Shown here: piece after piece, positions 24,532 through 33,306 of the stretch
How positions within the stretch are numbered: position 1 is the first letter of the stretch
Layout: each line of letters opens with the position of its first letter
Assembly: GCA_031291795.1 (NCBI GenBank)
Contig: JARLIJ010000075.1
Span: 1-35,032 of the forward strand
DNA length: 35,032 nucleotides
Source of the DNA: Acetobacteraceae bacterium
GTDB lineage: Bacteria; Pseudomonadota; Alphaproteobacteria; Acetobacterales; Acetobacteraceae
Direction: 5' to 3'
Notes under the pieces: generated by a model
What the model saw: the letters and a program-made list of their open reading frames with translations, nothing else
Databases searched by the model: none
Told to the model about the DNA's origin: nothing
Made by a program: the position numbers and the translations under genes

Positions 24532-25312
24532 ACCCCCCTTGATGCCGCCGCGCTCAATTGCTCCTCGGCTGATCGCGATCGCCTCCGGCAAAGGCGGTGT
24601 CGGCAAGACGTGGTTCGCCATCACGCTCGCGCATGCCATGGCGCGTGAGGGCCATGCGGTGCTGCTGTTCGACGGCGACATCGGCCTCGCCAACGTCGAT
24701 GTCCAGCTCGGTCTTACCCCGCTGCACGACCTGGGTGCGGTGGTGACTGGCCGAGTGAGCCTGGCGCAGGCCGTAATGCGGCATCCGGAGGGTGGGTTCG
24801 ATATCCTCGCCGGCAGTTCCGGATCTGGCGCCCTCTCGGCACTCGACCCTGTGCACCTGGAGCGCACGCTGACCGCGTTGCGCCAGACCGCCGGGCGCTA
24901 CGACACGGTGCTGCTGGATCTCGGCGCCGGGCTGGAGCGCGCGGTGCGCCGCATGGCCGCCGCAGCCGACACGTTGCTGGTATTGGCGACCGAGGAGCCG
25001 ACCAGTCTGACCGATGCCTATGCCGTGCTGAAGCTGTACGGCCTCGACCGGCTGAATGGCGACGCGCGGGTGGTCGTCAACCAGGCTGCCAGCCTCGCCG
25101 CGGGGGAACGCACCTACGCCACCCTGCGGCGCGCCTGTGCCACGTTCCTCGGCCACGAGCCGCCGCTGGCCGGCGTGGTCCGTCGCGACGAGAAGGTCCG
25201 CGACGCGATCCGCCGCCAGACGCTGCTGTTGACCCGTCATCCCGGCAGCCAGGCTGCGGCGGACATGGAAAGCGCGGCCCGTGCGGTCGCCGTGCAGCCC
25301 AAGGCCGCCTGA
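24512..25312 (+). CDS. flhG: Flagellar number regulator FlhG (MinD/ParA-like ATPase)
   Basis: A 266-residue deviant Walker A ATPase that limits flagellar number and controls FlhF. The signature GKGGVGKT is at residues 26-33, followed by FDGDIGLANVDVQLGL (residues 53-68) with the switch and Walker B residues, LDLGAG near 135, and ALVVLATEEPTSLTDAYAV-like strand-turn (LVLATEEPTSLTDAYAVLK in this copy). The N-terminus (MDAMPPRPPLMPPRSIAPRL) is proline-rich and shows no DQAxxLR motif, the helix by which other FlhG proteins stimulate FlhF; the C-terminal membrane-targeting helix is also not obvious. The start overlaps flhF. Confidence 0.9.
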   Translation: MDAMPPRPPLMPPRSIAPRLIAIASGKGGVGKTWFAITLAHAMAREGHAVLLFDGDIGLANVDVQLGLTPLHDLGAVVTGRVSLAQAVMRHPEGGFDILAGSSGSGALSALDPVHLERTLTALRQTAGRYDTVLLDLGAGLERAVRRMAAAADTLLVLATEEPTSLTDAYAVLKLYGLDRLNGDARVVVNQAASLAAGERTYATLRRACATFLGHEPPLAGVVRRDEKVRDAIRRQTLLLTRHPGSQAAADMESAARAVAVQPKAA

Positions 25313-25431
25313 TCTGACGCCATGCATCTCTACATCATTGCGTTGCAACGAATTGTATCATGCCCGGAGTTGGCGTGACCGTGGGTTCACCGCCGTCTCC
25401 GCCACCCCACATTGCGTGCAGGAGGGTAAGC

Positions 25432-26592
25432 ATGGCTTTGATCCGCGGCGGCGCTGCACGCGACCTGCGCGTCGATTTCTGCCGGGGCCTCGCCCTGTGG
25501 TGGATTTTCGCCGATCACGTCCCGGGCGACATCCTGGCCGACTACAGCCTGCGCAACTTCACGATGTGCGACGCCACCGAGGTGTTCGTGCTGCTCGCAG
25601 GCTATGGTGCGGGTCTGGCTTACGGCGGGGTGATGAACCGGCAAGGTTACCTCTATGCGGCGGCCGACACGCTGCGCCGGGCCTGGACGCTGTACGTCGC
25701 GCATATCTTCCTGTTCGTCGTGTTCACCGCGCAGGTGGCATATTCGGCGCAGGCGTTGGATCGCGGGTCCTATCTTGAGGAGACCCGTCTCGACGTCCTG
25801 GCCGACGATCCGTACCGAGCGCTGCTCCAGGCGCTGCTGTTGAGCTACCAGCCCAGTCTGCTGAATATCCTGCCGCTCTACGTCATGCTGCTGCTGTTCC
25901 TGGCCCTCGCCCTGCCGTTCCTGCGCTGGCCGGCGGCGCTGCTGGGCGCCTCCTTCGGGCTGTACATGGTGGCGCGCATCGCCGACCTGAACCTGACCGC
26001 GTGGACCGGCGAGGGGTGGTTCTTCGATCCGTTCGCCTGGCAGTTCCTGTTCATGATTGGGGCGGTGCTGTCCTACACGCCGCCCGACCGGCAGAAATGG
26101 CCGCAGCGCCTGCTGGATGTGCTGGCCGGCATCGTGCTGCTGGCAGGGCTGGCGGTGATCTGGGTGGTGGATACCCATCCGCGCATCCTGGCCCACCTGC
26201 CGGTCTCCGTGATCCGCTTCGTGATCACCGACGACAAGACCACGCTGCACCCGTTCCGCCTGCTGTCGATCCTCGCCCTGAGCTGGTTCGTCGTGCGCCT
26301 GGTGCCACCGCACGCCGATTGGCTGCGCAGCCGCTTCGCCGCGCCGCTGGTACTGATCGGGCAAAACTCGCTGCCGGTGTTCTGCGCCGGCATCTTCTTC
26401 GGTTTCATCGCCCGCCTCGGCCTGGAATTCGACGATCGCAGCTCGATGCAGGTGGCGGTGAACCTGTTCGGTGCGGGCGGCATGGCTGCGGTCGGCGCCC
26501 TGGCGGCCTGGTATCGCGGAAAAGGCCGCGTGATTGTGCCTCGACCGCAGGTTGGCGCCTTGCCGGTCGTTGCGCGGACTGATACCGGTTGA
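25432..26592 (+). CDS. opgC: OpgC-type membrane protein (possible acyl/succinyl transferase)
   Basis: A 386-residue polytopic inner-membrane protein with about ten hydrophobic segments, matching the OpgC family, whose best known member succinylates osmoregulated periplasmic glucans. Recognisable: RDLRVDFCRGLALWWIFADH at the N-terminus, ATEVFVLLAGYGAGLAYGG, then NILPLYVMLLLFLALALP and a late QNSLPVFCAGIFFGF. GGAGG at 25421-25425 sets ATG 25432. No glucan synthase (opgGH/ndvB) is nearby, so the acceptor is unknown. A 10-base palindrome, CGTTGCAACG at 25341-25350, lies upstream. The next gene starts at 26598, right after this stop. Confidence 0.82.
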   Translation: MALIRGGAARDLRVDFCRGLALWWIFADHVPGDILADYSLRNFTMCDATEVFVLLAGYGAGLAYGGVMNRQGYLYAAADTLRRAWTLYVAHIFLFVVFTAQVAYSAQALDRGSYLEETRLDVLADDPYRALLQALLLSYQPSLLNILPLYVMLLLFLALALPFLRWPAALLGASFGLYMVARIADLNLTAWTGEGWFFDPFAWQFLFMIGAVLSYTPPDRQKWPQRLLDVLAGIVLLAGLAVIWVVDTHPRILAHLPVSVIRFVITDDKTTLHPFRLLSILALSWFVVRLVPPHADWLRSRFAAPLVLIGQNSLPVFCAGIFFGFIARLGLEFDDRSSMQVAVNLFGAGGMAAVGALAAWYRGKGRVIVPRPQVGALPVVARTDTG

Positions 26593-26597
26593 GGCGG

Positions 26598-27356
26598 ATG
26601 CGCCGCCTGTTCCTCCTTCTCCCGCTTTTGCTCGTTGCCGCGCCGGCTCGGTTGCTTGCGCAGCACGTGATGGCCGCGCCGGAGGCCTGTGAGGCCGCAC
26701 CGGAATTCGCGCAGCCGGACGTCGCCTTGCCGCATCTGCAGGCGGCCCTCACCTCGGGTGGGATCGTGCATGTGCTCGCAGTCGGTTCCGGCACCACGGT
26801 TGGCGAGGTGAACGGCACGCCCGGCACCTCTTTCCCCTACAAGATGGTCGATGCATTGCAGGCAGCACGCCCTGGTGTGGTCATCGATCTCACGGTGCGT
26901 GGCGGCCGCAACATGACCGCCGAGACAATGCTTGGGCTGCTCAAGGGAGAGCTGGCCGGCCAGCACTACCCGCTGGTGCTGTGGCAGACCGGCACGGTGG
27001 AGGCGGTGCGTGGCCTCCGCCCCGACGCGATGCAAGCGGTCCTGCAAGATGGCATCGATGCCGTGCAGGCCGCCGGCGGCGATCTCGTGCTCGTCGATTC
27101 CCAGTTCAGCCGGTTCCTGCGCGCCAATACCGACCTCGATCCATACCAGTCGGTGATGCAGCAGGTTGCGAGGATGCCGGGTGTCGCGCTGTTCCATCGC
27201 TTCGACCTGATGCGCGAATGGGCGAGCGACGGACGCATCGACCTCGAACGGGTGCGCAAGTCGGACCGCGAGAAGGCAGTGGAATTGCTGAACACTTGCC
27301 TGGGTGAGGTCCTGGGACACTTCCTGCTCGCCGGCGCGGAGCAGGCGGCGCACTAA
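26598..27356 (+). CDS. Secreted SGNH/GDSL-hydrolase-like protein
   Basis: A 252-residue protein with a Sec signal (MRRLFLLLPLLLVAAPARLLAQ) and a single extracytoplasmic domain of alpha/beta hydrolase-like SGNH type. Strand-1 reads VHVLAVGSGTTVGEVN, so the GDS motif is GSG; block II appears as GGRNM and block III as WQTGTVEAV, without the usual Asn. A DPYQSVMQQVARMPGV helix precedes ALFHRFDLMREW. The classical D-x-x-H near the C-terminus is not seen, so activity is uncertain. It begins 5 bases after the OpgC stop (or at TTG 26589, overlapping it), so it is translated with OpgC. Such pairs suggest a secreted esterase or acyl carrier acting with the membrane acyltransferase. Confidence 0.75.
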   Translation: MRRLFLLLPLLLVAAPARLLAQHVMAAPEACEAAPEFAQPDVALPHLQAALTSGGIVHVLAVGSGTTVGEVNGTPGTSFPYKMVDALQAARPGVVIDLTVRGGRNMTAETMLGLLKGELAGQHYPLVLWQTGTVEAVRGLRPDAMQAVLQDGIDAVQAAGGDLVLVDSQFSRFLRANTDLDPYQSVMQQVARMPGVALFHRFDLMREWASDGRIDLERVRKSDREKAVELLNTCLGEVLGHFLLAGAEQAAH

Positions 27357-27420
27357 AGGTGGCGGCGAGCGGTCCTGTGCCACGGCGTGGGATGACCGTG
27401 ATCGGCCGACGTGCCGGCAG

Positions 27421-28443
27421 TCACCCTTCCATCAGCGTTGCCCCCAGCCGTGCCTGCCGCATCTGGCGAGGCAAGCTGGCGATGGACAGCGTGGCCTCCA
27501 GATCGTCGAGCATCACGTCGATCGCCGTATTCTCGCCGGGGACGTGCCGGATGCGGAGGCTACGGGCCCGCACGAGCATATCGGCGGCCAGGATGCGCAA
27601 GCCGATCAGCGCGGGTGCCGCGCTGGCCAGGCGGCCGGCATCGAGGGCTGCGACGACCGATTCGGCCCCAGCTGCGAATACGGCCGTCAGCGCTGCCATG
27701 CCGCCGAGCGCAAGGATGGCGTCGTCGGCGTGAGCCTGGAGCGCGCCGAAGCGGGCCACCAGCCAGCGGAAGGCGCCGAGATGGCCGAAGGTGCCGACCG
27801 CATCCTCGGCGTCACGAAACGGCAGCGCCATTCGTTCGTAGGCGGTGCCAAGCGCCCCGAGCAGCGCGGCGCGGGGTACGCGGCAGCCATCCAGGGTGAC
27901 CGTGCAGTGACGGGACGGGCGTAGCGCATGGAAGCCCGGCATGTCCCTCAGGGTCAGGCCGGGCGTGACGCGCGGAACCAGGAAGGCGCTATAGTGCTTG
28001 CGGCCGTCGGCGTCCTCGGCGGTGATGGCGAAGACGATGATCACCTCGGCCGAGAGGCCGTTGCTGACCCAGGCCTTCTCGCCGGTGATGCGATAGGCGT
28101 CGCCGTCCAATTCCGCGCGGGTACGCAGGTGCTTCGGGTGGGCGCCCACGCCGGGTTCGGAGATTGCGACCGACGCGGCGCTCCCCAGCCAGGCGGCGCG
28201 CTGTGCGTCATTGGCATAGGCCGCGATGAAATAGCGCCCGACCACCTGCCGCCCGCCCCACGCGGCTCCGATGCCGATCAGACCGGTACGTTCGGTGAGC
28301 GCCGCCTTGGTACGGGCGATCGCGATGTAGCGGTCGAGTGGAGCGAACAGGCCCGCTTCCGCCATACCTTGGCATGGATTCGTGGCCGGATCTGTGCAGC
28401 GGGCGAGCCAGGCGTCGATGCGGCGGGCGGTCTCGTCGGGCAT
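27421..28443 (-). CDS. Acyl-CoA dehydrogenase-like protein, short form
   Basis: A 340-residue relative of acyl-CoA dehydrogenases. FAD-binding blocks are present but modified: SVAISEPGVGAHPKHLRTRA (91-110) replaces TEPxxGSDxxxxxTxA, and GEKAWVSNGLSAEVIIVFA is normal. The C-terminal helical bundle is short, and the substrate-binding and second FAD-binding loops of the typical 380-residue enzymes are hard to find. It may act on non-CoA substrates, like the nitro/alkyl or acyl-ACP members. GGGAG before ATG 28443 sets the start. It is divergent from the LLM monooxygenase at 28697, 253 bases away, which suggests shared regulation in a degradation pathway; that is inference. Confidence 0.72.
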   Translation of the reverse strand: MPDETARRIDAWLARCTDPATNPCQGMAEAGLFAPLDRYIAIARTKAALTERTGLIGIGAAWGGRQVVGRYFIAAYANDAQRAAWLGSAASVAISEPGVGAHPKHLRTRAELDGDAYRITGEKAWVSNGLSAEVIIVFAITAEDADGRKHYSAFLVPRVTPGLTLRDMPGFHALRPSRHCTVTLDGCRVPRAALLGALGTAYERMALPFRDAEDAVGTFGHLGAFRWLVARFGALQAHADDAILALGGMAALTAVFAAGAESVVAALDAGRLASAAPALIGLRILAADMLVRARSLRIRHVPGENTAIDVMLDDLEATLSIASLPRQMRQARLGATLMEG

Positions 28444-28696
28444 CGGCTGCTCCCTCTCATGCGCTCCCCACGACTGCCCGTTCGGCAGTGCATTCGTGCT
28501 ATGGCGCCTGATCCGGCGTGATGTCGAGAGGCGCCCTGGGAGCGCTGGCCGCACGAGGCTGCCCTGTTGCCGGAAGGCTATTCTGTTCTGTACGTTGGGA
28601 CACGGGTGTCGCATTGGCGTGATGGCAGTGCGCTATCCTGTGGGTGTAGCGTGGCTGCCTCGACGCCCGCCAAGGGCGCAAATCAGGAGGACGCCC

Positions 28697-29782
28697 ATGC
28701 AGCTCGGCTATTTCGCCATGCCGTCGCATCCGCCCGAGCGCGGCCTGAAGGCCGGCCATGACTGGGACCTGCAGGCACTTCGCTGGCTCGACGAGCTGGG
28801 CTACGCCGAGGCCTGGATCGGCGAGCACCACACCGCGCCGTGGGAGCCGCATCCCGCGCCCGACCTGTTGATTGCCCAGGCGCTGCTGCAGACCAAGCGG
28901 CTGCGCATCGGGCCGGGTGGCTTTTTGCTGCCGTACCATCATCCGGCAGAACTGGCGAACCGCGTCGCGATGCTCGACCATCTGTCGGAGGGGCGGCTGA
29001 ATTTCGGCGTCGCCGCGTCCGGTCTGCCAAGCGACTGGGCGATGTTCCAGGTGGATGGGATGTCGGGGCAGAACCGCGAGATGACGCGGGAGGCGCTGGA
29101 CATCATCCTGCGGCTATGGAGCGACGAACCGTCGTTCGAATTCAAGGGCAAGTACTGGAACGTCGCCAAGCCGGAGACGATGTACGGCTTCCTCAAGCCG
29201 CATATCCGGCCGCTGCAGCTGCCGCATCCCCCGATTGGCGTAGCCGGCCTGTCGAAGAACTCCGACACGCTGAAGATGGCCGGCGAGCATGGGTTCCTGC
29301 CGCTCAGCCTGAACCTCAACCCGGCCTATGTGGCGACCCATTGGGAGGCGGTGGAGGAGGGTGCGAGGCGCACCGGCCGTACCCCGCATCGTCGTGACTG
29401 GCGCATGGTGCGGGAAGTGTTCGTGGCGGAGACCGATGAGGAGGCGTGGCGTCTGTCGGTCGGCGGCATGATGGGGCGGATGATGCGGGAGTATTTCCTG
29501 CCGCTGCTCGGGAATTTCGGCTTCCTGGACTACCTGAAGCACGATCCCTCGGTGCCGGACTCGGACGTCACGCCGGAATATTGCGCGCGGCACAACTGGC
29601 TGATCGGTTCGCCGGCGACGGTGGCGGAGAAGCTGGAGCGGGTCTATCGCGATGTCGGCGGTTTCGGGAACCTGCTGGTCTTTGGCTTTGACTATTCCGA
29701 GAACCCGCAGGCCTGGCACACGTCGCTGCGCCTGCTGGCGGAGGAAGTGGCGCCCCGTATCAGGCATCTGACGCCGACGTAG
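28697..29782 (+). CDS. LLM class flavin-dependent monooxygenase
   Basis: A 361-residue bacterial luciferase-like flavoenzyme. Key blocks: MQLGYFAMPSHPPERGLK, GYAEAWIGEHHTAPWEPHPAPD (the EHH of the active site), LRIGPGGFLLPYHHPAELANRVAMLDHLS, and RLNFGVAASGLPSDWAMF, followed by ENPQAWHTSLRLLAEEVAP at the end. The EHH and H-P-A motifs match the FMNH2-dependent branch (limonene, dimethyl sulfide and alkanesulfonate types) rather than F420 enzymes. It would need a flavin reductase, not present here. AGGAGG at 28685-28690 sets ATG 28697. The neighbour on the other strand is an acyl-CoA dehydrogenase-like gene. Confidence 0.88.
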   Translation: MQLGYFAMPSHPPERGLKAGHDWDLQALRWLDELGYAEAWIGEHHTAPWEPHPAPDLLIAQALLQTKRLRIGPGGFLLPYHHPAELANRVAMLDHLSEGRLNFGVAASGLPSDWAMFQVDGMSGQNREMTREALDIILRLWSDEPSFEFKGKYWNVAKPETMYGFLKPHIRPLQLPHPPIGVAGLSKNSDTLKMAGEHGFLPLSLNLNPAYVATHWEAVEEGARRTGRTPHRRDWRMVREVFVAETDEEAWRLSVGGMMGRMMREYFLPLLGNFGFLDYLKHDPSVPDSDVTPEYCARHNWLIGSPATVAEKLERVYRDVGGFGNLLVFGFDYSENPQAWHTSLRLLAEEVAPRIRHLTPT

Positions 29783-29987
29783 CGAACCGCATTGTCAAGG
29801 CAAAGTGTTGCCGCGTTGGAACTTTCTGGGACATCGTTTGCATAAGGTCGGTGCCAGATTTCGCAATTCCGTTCCATGCGCGTTGCATCGGGTGTCTCCG
29901 TCCCGTTGCGCGCCTTGGGGGAATTGGCTCCGGTTACGCCATTCGATACATGATGATGCAGTGCATGATCGAAGAAGGACGGACGGG

Positions 29988-31337
29988 ATGAGTGCCAACA
30001 AAACGAGCCGGGTTCTGCACCGGTCCGGTGCCATTCCGCCAGTCGCGGTCCGTGGCGAAGGTGTCTACCTCTACACCGCCGATGGTCGGCAGGTGATCGA
30101 CGCGTCAGGGGGCGCTGCCGTCGCCGCCCTGGGCCATGGCAACCGCCGCATTGCCGAGGCGATCGGGCGCCAGGCCGCCACGATGGCCTATTCTCACACC
30201 GGCACCTTCTCCAACCAGCCGGCCGAGGACCTCGCCGAGATCCTGCTGGGCGACGAGCCGGGCGGGCTGACGCGGGCGTGGTTCTGCTCCTCGGGGTCTG
30301 AGGGCAATGAGGCGGCGTTGAAACTGGCGCGCCAGTATTTCGTGGAAATCGGCCAGCCGCAGCGCATCCGCACCATCGCGCGGCGGCAGAGCTATCACGG
30401 CACCACTCTGGGGGCACTGGCGGCCGGCGGCAACATGATGCGCCGCGCGCTCTACGAGCCGATCCTGAGCCCTGTGCACAGCCTGGTCTCGCCGTGCTTC
30501 CCATACCGGTTCAAGCCGGACGGCCAGACCGACGCGCAATACCTGGACGCGCTGGCCGACGAGCTGGAAGCGGAGTTCCAGCGGGTCGGCCCCGACACGG
30601 TGACGGCCTTCCTGGCCGAACCGGTGGTGGGTGCCACAACCGGCTGTGTGGCCGCCTTGCCAGGCTACTTCAAGCGGGTGCGGGAAATCTGCGACCGCCA
30701 CGGAGCGCTGTTGATCCTGGACGAGGTAATGTGCGGCATGGGTCGCACGGGCACCATGCACGCCTGGGAGCAGGAGGGCGTCACCCCGGACATCCAGATC
30801 ATCGCCAAGGGTCTCGGAGGCGGCTACCAGCCGATCGGCGGCGTGCTGATCGCTGACCGGATCGTGCAGGCGCTGGCCAACGGGTCGGGCGGCTTCCTGC
30901 ACGGGCAGACCTACCAGGCGCACCCGGTCGCCTGCGCCGCGGCCCTGGAAGTCCAGCGCATCATCCGCGAGGACCGGCTGCTGGAGAATGTCCAGGCGAT
31001 GGGGCGGCGGCTGGAAACCGCACTGGTCGAGCGCTTCGGCAATCATCGGCACGTCGGTGACATCCGCGGACGGGGCCTGTTCTGGGCGATTGAGTTCGTT
31101 ACCGATCGCGCGAGCAAAGGCGTCTTCGATCCGGCGCTGAAGCTGAACGAGCGCGTCAAGGCCGAGGCGTTTGCCCGCGGCGTTGCCGGCTATCCCATGG
31201 GCGGCACGATCGACGGCAGGCAGGGCGACCACTACATCGTCGCACCGCCCTACATCGTGAGCGCGGCCGAGGTCGACGCGATCGTCGAGCGGCTCGGCGA
31301 CGCGGTGGATGCGGCACTGAGCGGGATTGCGGCATAA
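29988..31337 (+). CDS. Class III aminotransferase (PLP-dependent)
   Basis: A 449-residue fold-type I aminotransferase of the omega-amino-acid group. The PLP lysine is Lys274 in IIAKGLGGGYQPIG, with Asp245 of LILDEVMCGMGRTG stacking on the pyridine ring and SSGSEGNEAALKLAR (101-115) binding phosphate. The start MSANKTSRVL at 29988 follows GAAGGA; a 61-codon upstream extension is not conserved-looking. Likely acts on beta-alanine, putrescine-type or pyruvate/taurine-like amines; the true substrate is open. It heads a locus with a converging LysR gene, an RraA-family aldolase and an MFS transporter, suggesting a catabolic role. Confidence 0.9.
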   Translation: MSANKTSRVLHRSGAIPPVAVRGEGVYLYTADGRQVIDASGGAAVAALGHGNRRIAEAIGRQAATMAYSHTGTFSNQPAEDLAEILLGDEPGGLTRAWFCSSGSEGNEAALKLARQYFVEIGQPQRIRTIARRQSYHGTTLGALAAGGNMMRRALYEPILSPVHSLVSPCFPYRFKPDGQTDAQYLDALADELEAEFQRVGPDTVTAFLAEPVVGATTGCVAALPGYFKRVREICDRHGALLILDEVMCGMGRTGTMHAWEQEGVTPDIQIIAKGLGGGYQPIGGVLIADRIVQALANGSGGFLHGQTYQAHPVACAAALEVQRIIREDRLLENVQAMGRRLETALVERFGNHRHVGDIRGRGLFWAIEFVTDRASKGVFDPALKLNERVKAEAFARGVAGYPMGGTIDGRQGDHYIVAPPYIVSAAEVDAIVERLGDAVDAALSGIAA

Positions 31338-31419
31338 AGCGGGGGGAGACCCGGCACTGCCTGGGGGCACGGCGCAAAGCGGGAGACGCGGCGCTGCGCG
31401 CGGTCGTGGCATAAAGCGG
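31331..31419. repeat. Degenerate tandem repeat overlapping the aminotransferase stop codon
   Basis: GGCATAAAGCGG occurs at 31331-31342, where its TAA is the aminotransferase stop, and again exactly at 31408-31419. A 10/12 match (GGCGCAAAGCGG) lies between them at 31371-31382. Units are 40 and 37 bases long and stay similar beyond the 12-mer (GAGACcCGGC then CTGC), so this is a short tandem array of about 2.3 copies. Confidence 0.75.
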
Positions 31420-31475
31420 ACAACGGCCCCCCCGGGTGAAGGCTGGCAGGTTCGGTGGCCTCGCGGATCCTTCGC

Positions 31476-32375
31476 TCACCCCTGCAATTGGCGGGAGAAG
31501 TCACATACCTCGCGCGCCAGCGTCGCCACCGACGATATGAAGGCGCTGGGACGATCGGTGCGGAACATCGCCGCATAGGGGATAGGCGGTAGCGCGGGCG
31601 TCGCCGGAATGACGGCAAGCTTGCCCTCAGCCACCAACGGCTGGAAGCATTGCTGCGGAAGATAGCTGATACCCAGCCCGGCAACGGTCAGTCCGACCAG
31701 CGCCATTAGGCTGTCAGTGGACAGGATGCGCTCGAACGCCAGCCCTTCGGACTTGAGCCACTTGTTGAAGAAGAGGCCGGAGCCGGACCGCCGCCCCTGG
31801 GTCAGAATCGGGTACTTCGCGAGCTCCTGCATCGACAATGGACCGGAAGACTGCACGAGATCCGGCCGCGCCATCCACGCATTGACGACCTCCGCCAACC
31901 GGATCGAGGTGATATCGGGGTCGGTCAGCACCTCCGGAATGACGATCAGGTCGATCCCACCTTCCAGCAGCCGCTCATGCAGGTTGCGGCTGAGGTCCAC
32001 GTCGGGCTCGATCTCCACCGTCGGGTGGGTTCGCCGTAGCGCCGTCACCAGGCGTGGCAGCCATGTCAGGGCCGCCAGTTCGGTTACGCCGAGGCGAAGA
32101 CGCCGCGCCGGTATCGGGCCGCCGTCCTTCAGCTCCAGCATCCGCTGCTGCAACGCGAGCATCTCGCGGCCGAGGACGAGGAGTTGCTCGCTCTCCTCCG
32201 TCAGGCGTGCGCCGCGCTGGCTGCGGTCGAACAGCGGCTGACCCACCGATTCCTCAAGCTGCTGGATGCGTTTGGACACGCTGGATTGCGTTGTGTTGAG
32301 CTGCGCGGCGGCCCGCTCGAATGTGCCGAGCTCGGCGATCCAATGCAGCGCCTCGAGCTGTTTGAGGGTGATCAT
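31476..32375 (-). CDS. LysR-type transcriptional regulator
   Basis: A 299-residue activator/repressor with an N-terminal winged helix-turn-helix (ITLKQLEALHWIAELGTFER, AAAQLNTTQSSVSKRIQQLE) and a C-terminal effector domain (RLRLGVTELAALTWLP; ERILSTDSLMALVGLTVAGLGISYLP). LysR proteins bind near their own promoter, and here that is the 180-base gap to the divergently read RraA gene. The effector is unknown but is probably the substrate of that pathway. Its 3' end converges on the aminotransferase gene. Confidence 0.93.
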   Translation of the reverse strand: MITLKQLEALHWIAELGTFERAAAQLNTTQSSVSKRIQQLEESVGQPLFDRSQRGARLTEESEQLLVLGREMLALQQRMLELKDGGPIPARRLRLGVTELAALTWLPRLVTALRRTHPTVEIEPDVDLSRNLHERLLEGGIDLIVIPEVLTDPDITSIRLAEVVNAWMARPDLVQSSGPLSMQELAKYPILTQGRRSGSGLFFNKWLKSEGLAFERILSTDSLMALVGLTVAGLGISYLPQQCFQPLVAEGKLAVIPATPALPPIPYAAMFRTDRPSAFISSVATLAREVCDFSRQLQG

Positions 32376-32555
32376 GCCGGTAGCAGGATGCCAGGACTCA
32401 GTCGAAAAAGCGATGAATCGATGTGAATTTTAATCTGTTTTCCTTGCTAGTCCGAAGCGATACCCATTGGTCAGGAAGACTGCAGGACACGGCCTGATCC
32501 GATCCGACCGTTGCCTCTCGCGGCCTGCGAAATCGCCGGACAGGACACCCCCACC
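32376..32555. promoter_or_regulatory. LysR / RraA divergent control region
   Basis: An AT-rich patch at about 32400-32450 lies between two divergent genes, the normal site for LysR binding. On the minus strand a TTCGGA and a TTAAAA sit 17 bases apart and may be the LysR promoter. I see no single convincing T-N11-A motif with long dyad symmetry. Confidence 0.4.
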
Positions 32556-33191
32556 ATGGCCCAATTCCCGCACAACCCCTGCGCACCGCTTGCCGACCCC
32601 ACGCTGGTCGAGGCGTATCGCAGCACGGCAACGCCGATCATCAGCGACAACCTCCGCCGGCTCCCTGGAGCGGTGGGCCTGCGGCCGTTCCATCGGGGCG
32701 GCACGATGGCCGGCACGGCCCTGACGGTGCGCACCAGCGCGGGCGACAACCTGGCGATCCATCAGGCGCTCGATCTCGTACAGCCTGGCTATGTCCTCGT
32801 CGTGGACGGCGGCGGCGACACCAGTCGTGCCCTGTTCGGGGAGATCATGACGACGATCGCCCAGTTCCGTGGCGCGGTCGGCCTGGTCCTCGATGGCGCG
32901 GTGCGCGACGCGGCGGCCCTGCGGCAATCGGACTTTCCGTGCTTTGCCCGGGCCGCGATCCATCGCGGGCCGTTCAAGAACGGGCCCGGCGAGATCAACG
33001 TGCCGGTCACGGTGGGCGGCATGATCGTCGCGCCGGGTGATATCGTGGTGGGCGACGATGACGGCGTGGTCGCCTTCCCGCAGGCGATCGCAGCCGAACT
33101 GCTGCGCGCCGTGCAAGCGCAGGAGGTGCGAGAGGCGGAGATCCTCAGGAGCATCCGCGAGGGCCGCTATGTCGGCGCCTATGCGAAATAG
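32556..33191 (+). CDS. RraA-family aldolase/decarboxylase
   Basis: A 211-residue protein of the RraA / 4-hydroxy-4-methyl-2-oxoglutarate aldolase superfamily. The metal and pyruvate-site motifs are intact: DGGGDTSRALFGE at 84-96 and VLDGAVRDAAAL at 111-122, with Arg117 and Asp118 of the catalytic R-D pair. Enzymatic members cleave pyruvate or decarboxylate oxaloacetate in aromatic-compound breakdown. ATG 32556 is preferred; a TTG at 32511 would add 15 residues. It lies divergent from LysR and 115 bases upstream of the MFS gene, so it is probably the regulated pathway enzyme. Confidence 0.87.
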   Translation: MAQFPHNPCAPLADPTLVEAYRSTATPIISDNLRRLPGAVGLRPFHRGGTMAGTALTVRTSAGDNLAIHQALDLVQPGYVLVVDGGGDTSRALFGEIMTTIAQFRGAVGLVLDGAVRDAAALRQSDFPCFARAAIHRGPFKNGPGEINVPVTVGGMIVAPGDIVVGDDDGVVAFPQAIAAELLRAVQAQEVREAEILRSIREGRYVGAYAK

Positions 33192-33306
33192 CCAGCGTCA
33201 CTGAGATCCGGCCGGCCAGGGAAATCCAGCTGATCAGACGGATTTAGCACGATACCGCGGTACCACGGCTCACGCGCGCCTCACAGGAAGAAGGCAAAAC
33301 CAGGCA

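Noticed and set aside
25387-26700. 437-codon open frame antisense to opgC
   Set aside because: Gln/Arg/His-rich shadow; the plus strand encodes a clear membrane protein with a ribosome-binding site.
33253-33262. TACCGCGGTA palindrome upstream of the MFS gene
   Set aside because: Ten-base palindromes of this GC content are expected by chance; no link with LysR spacing.
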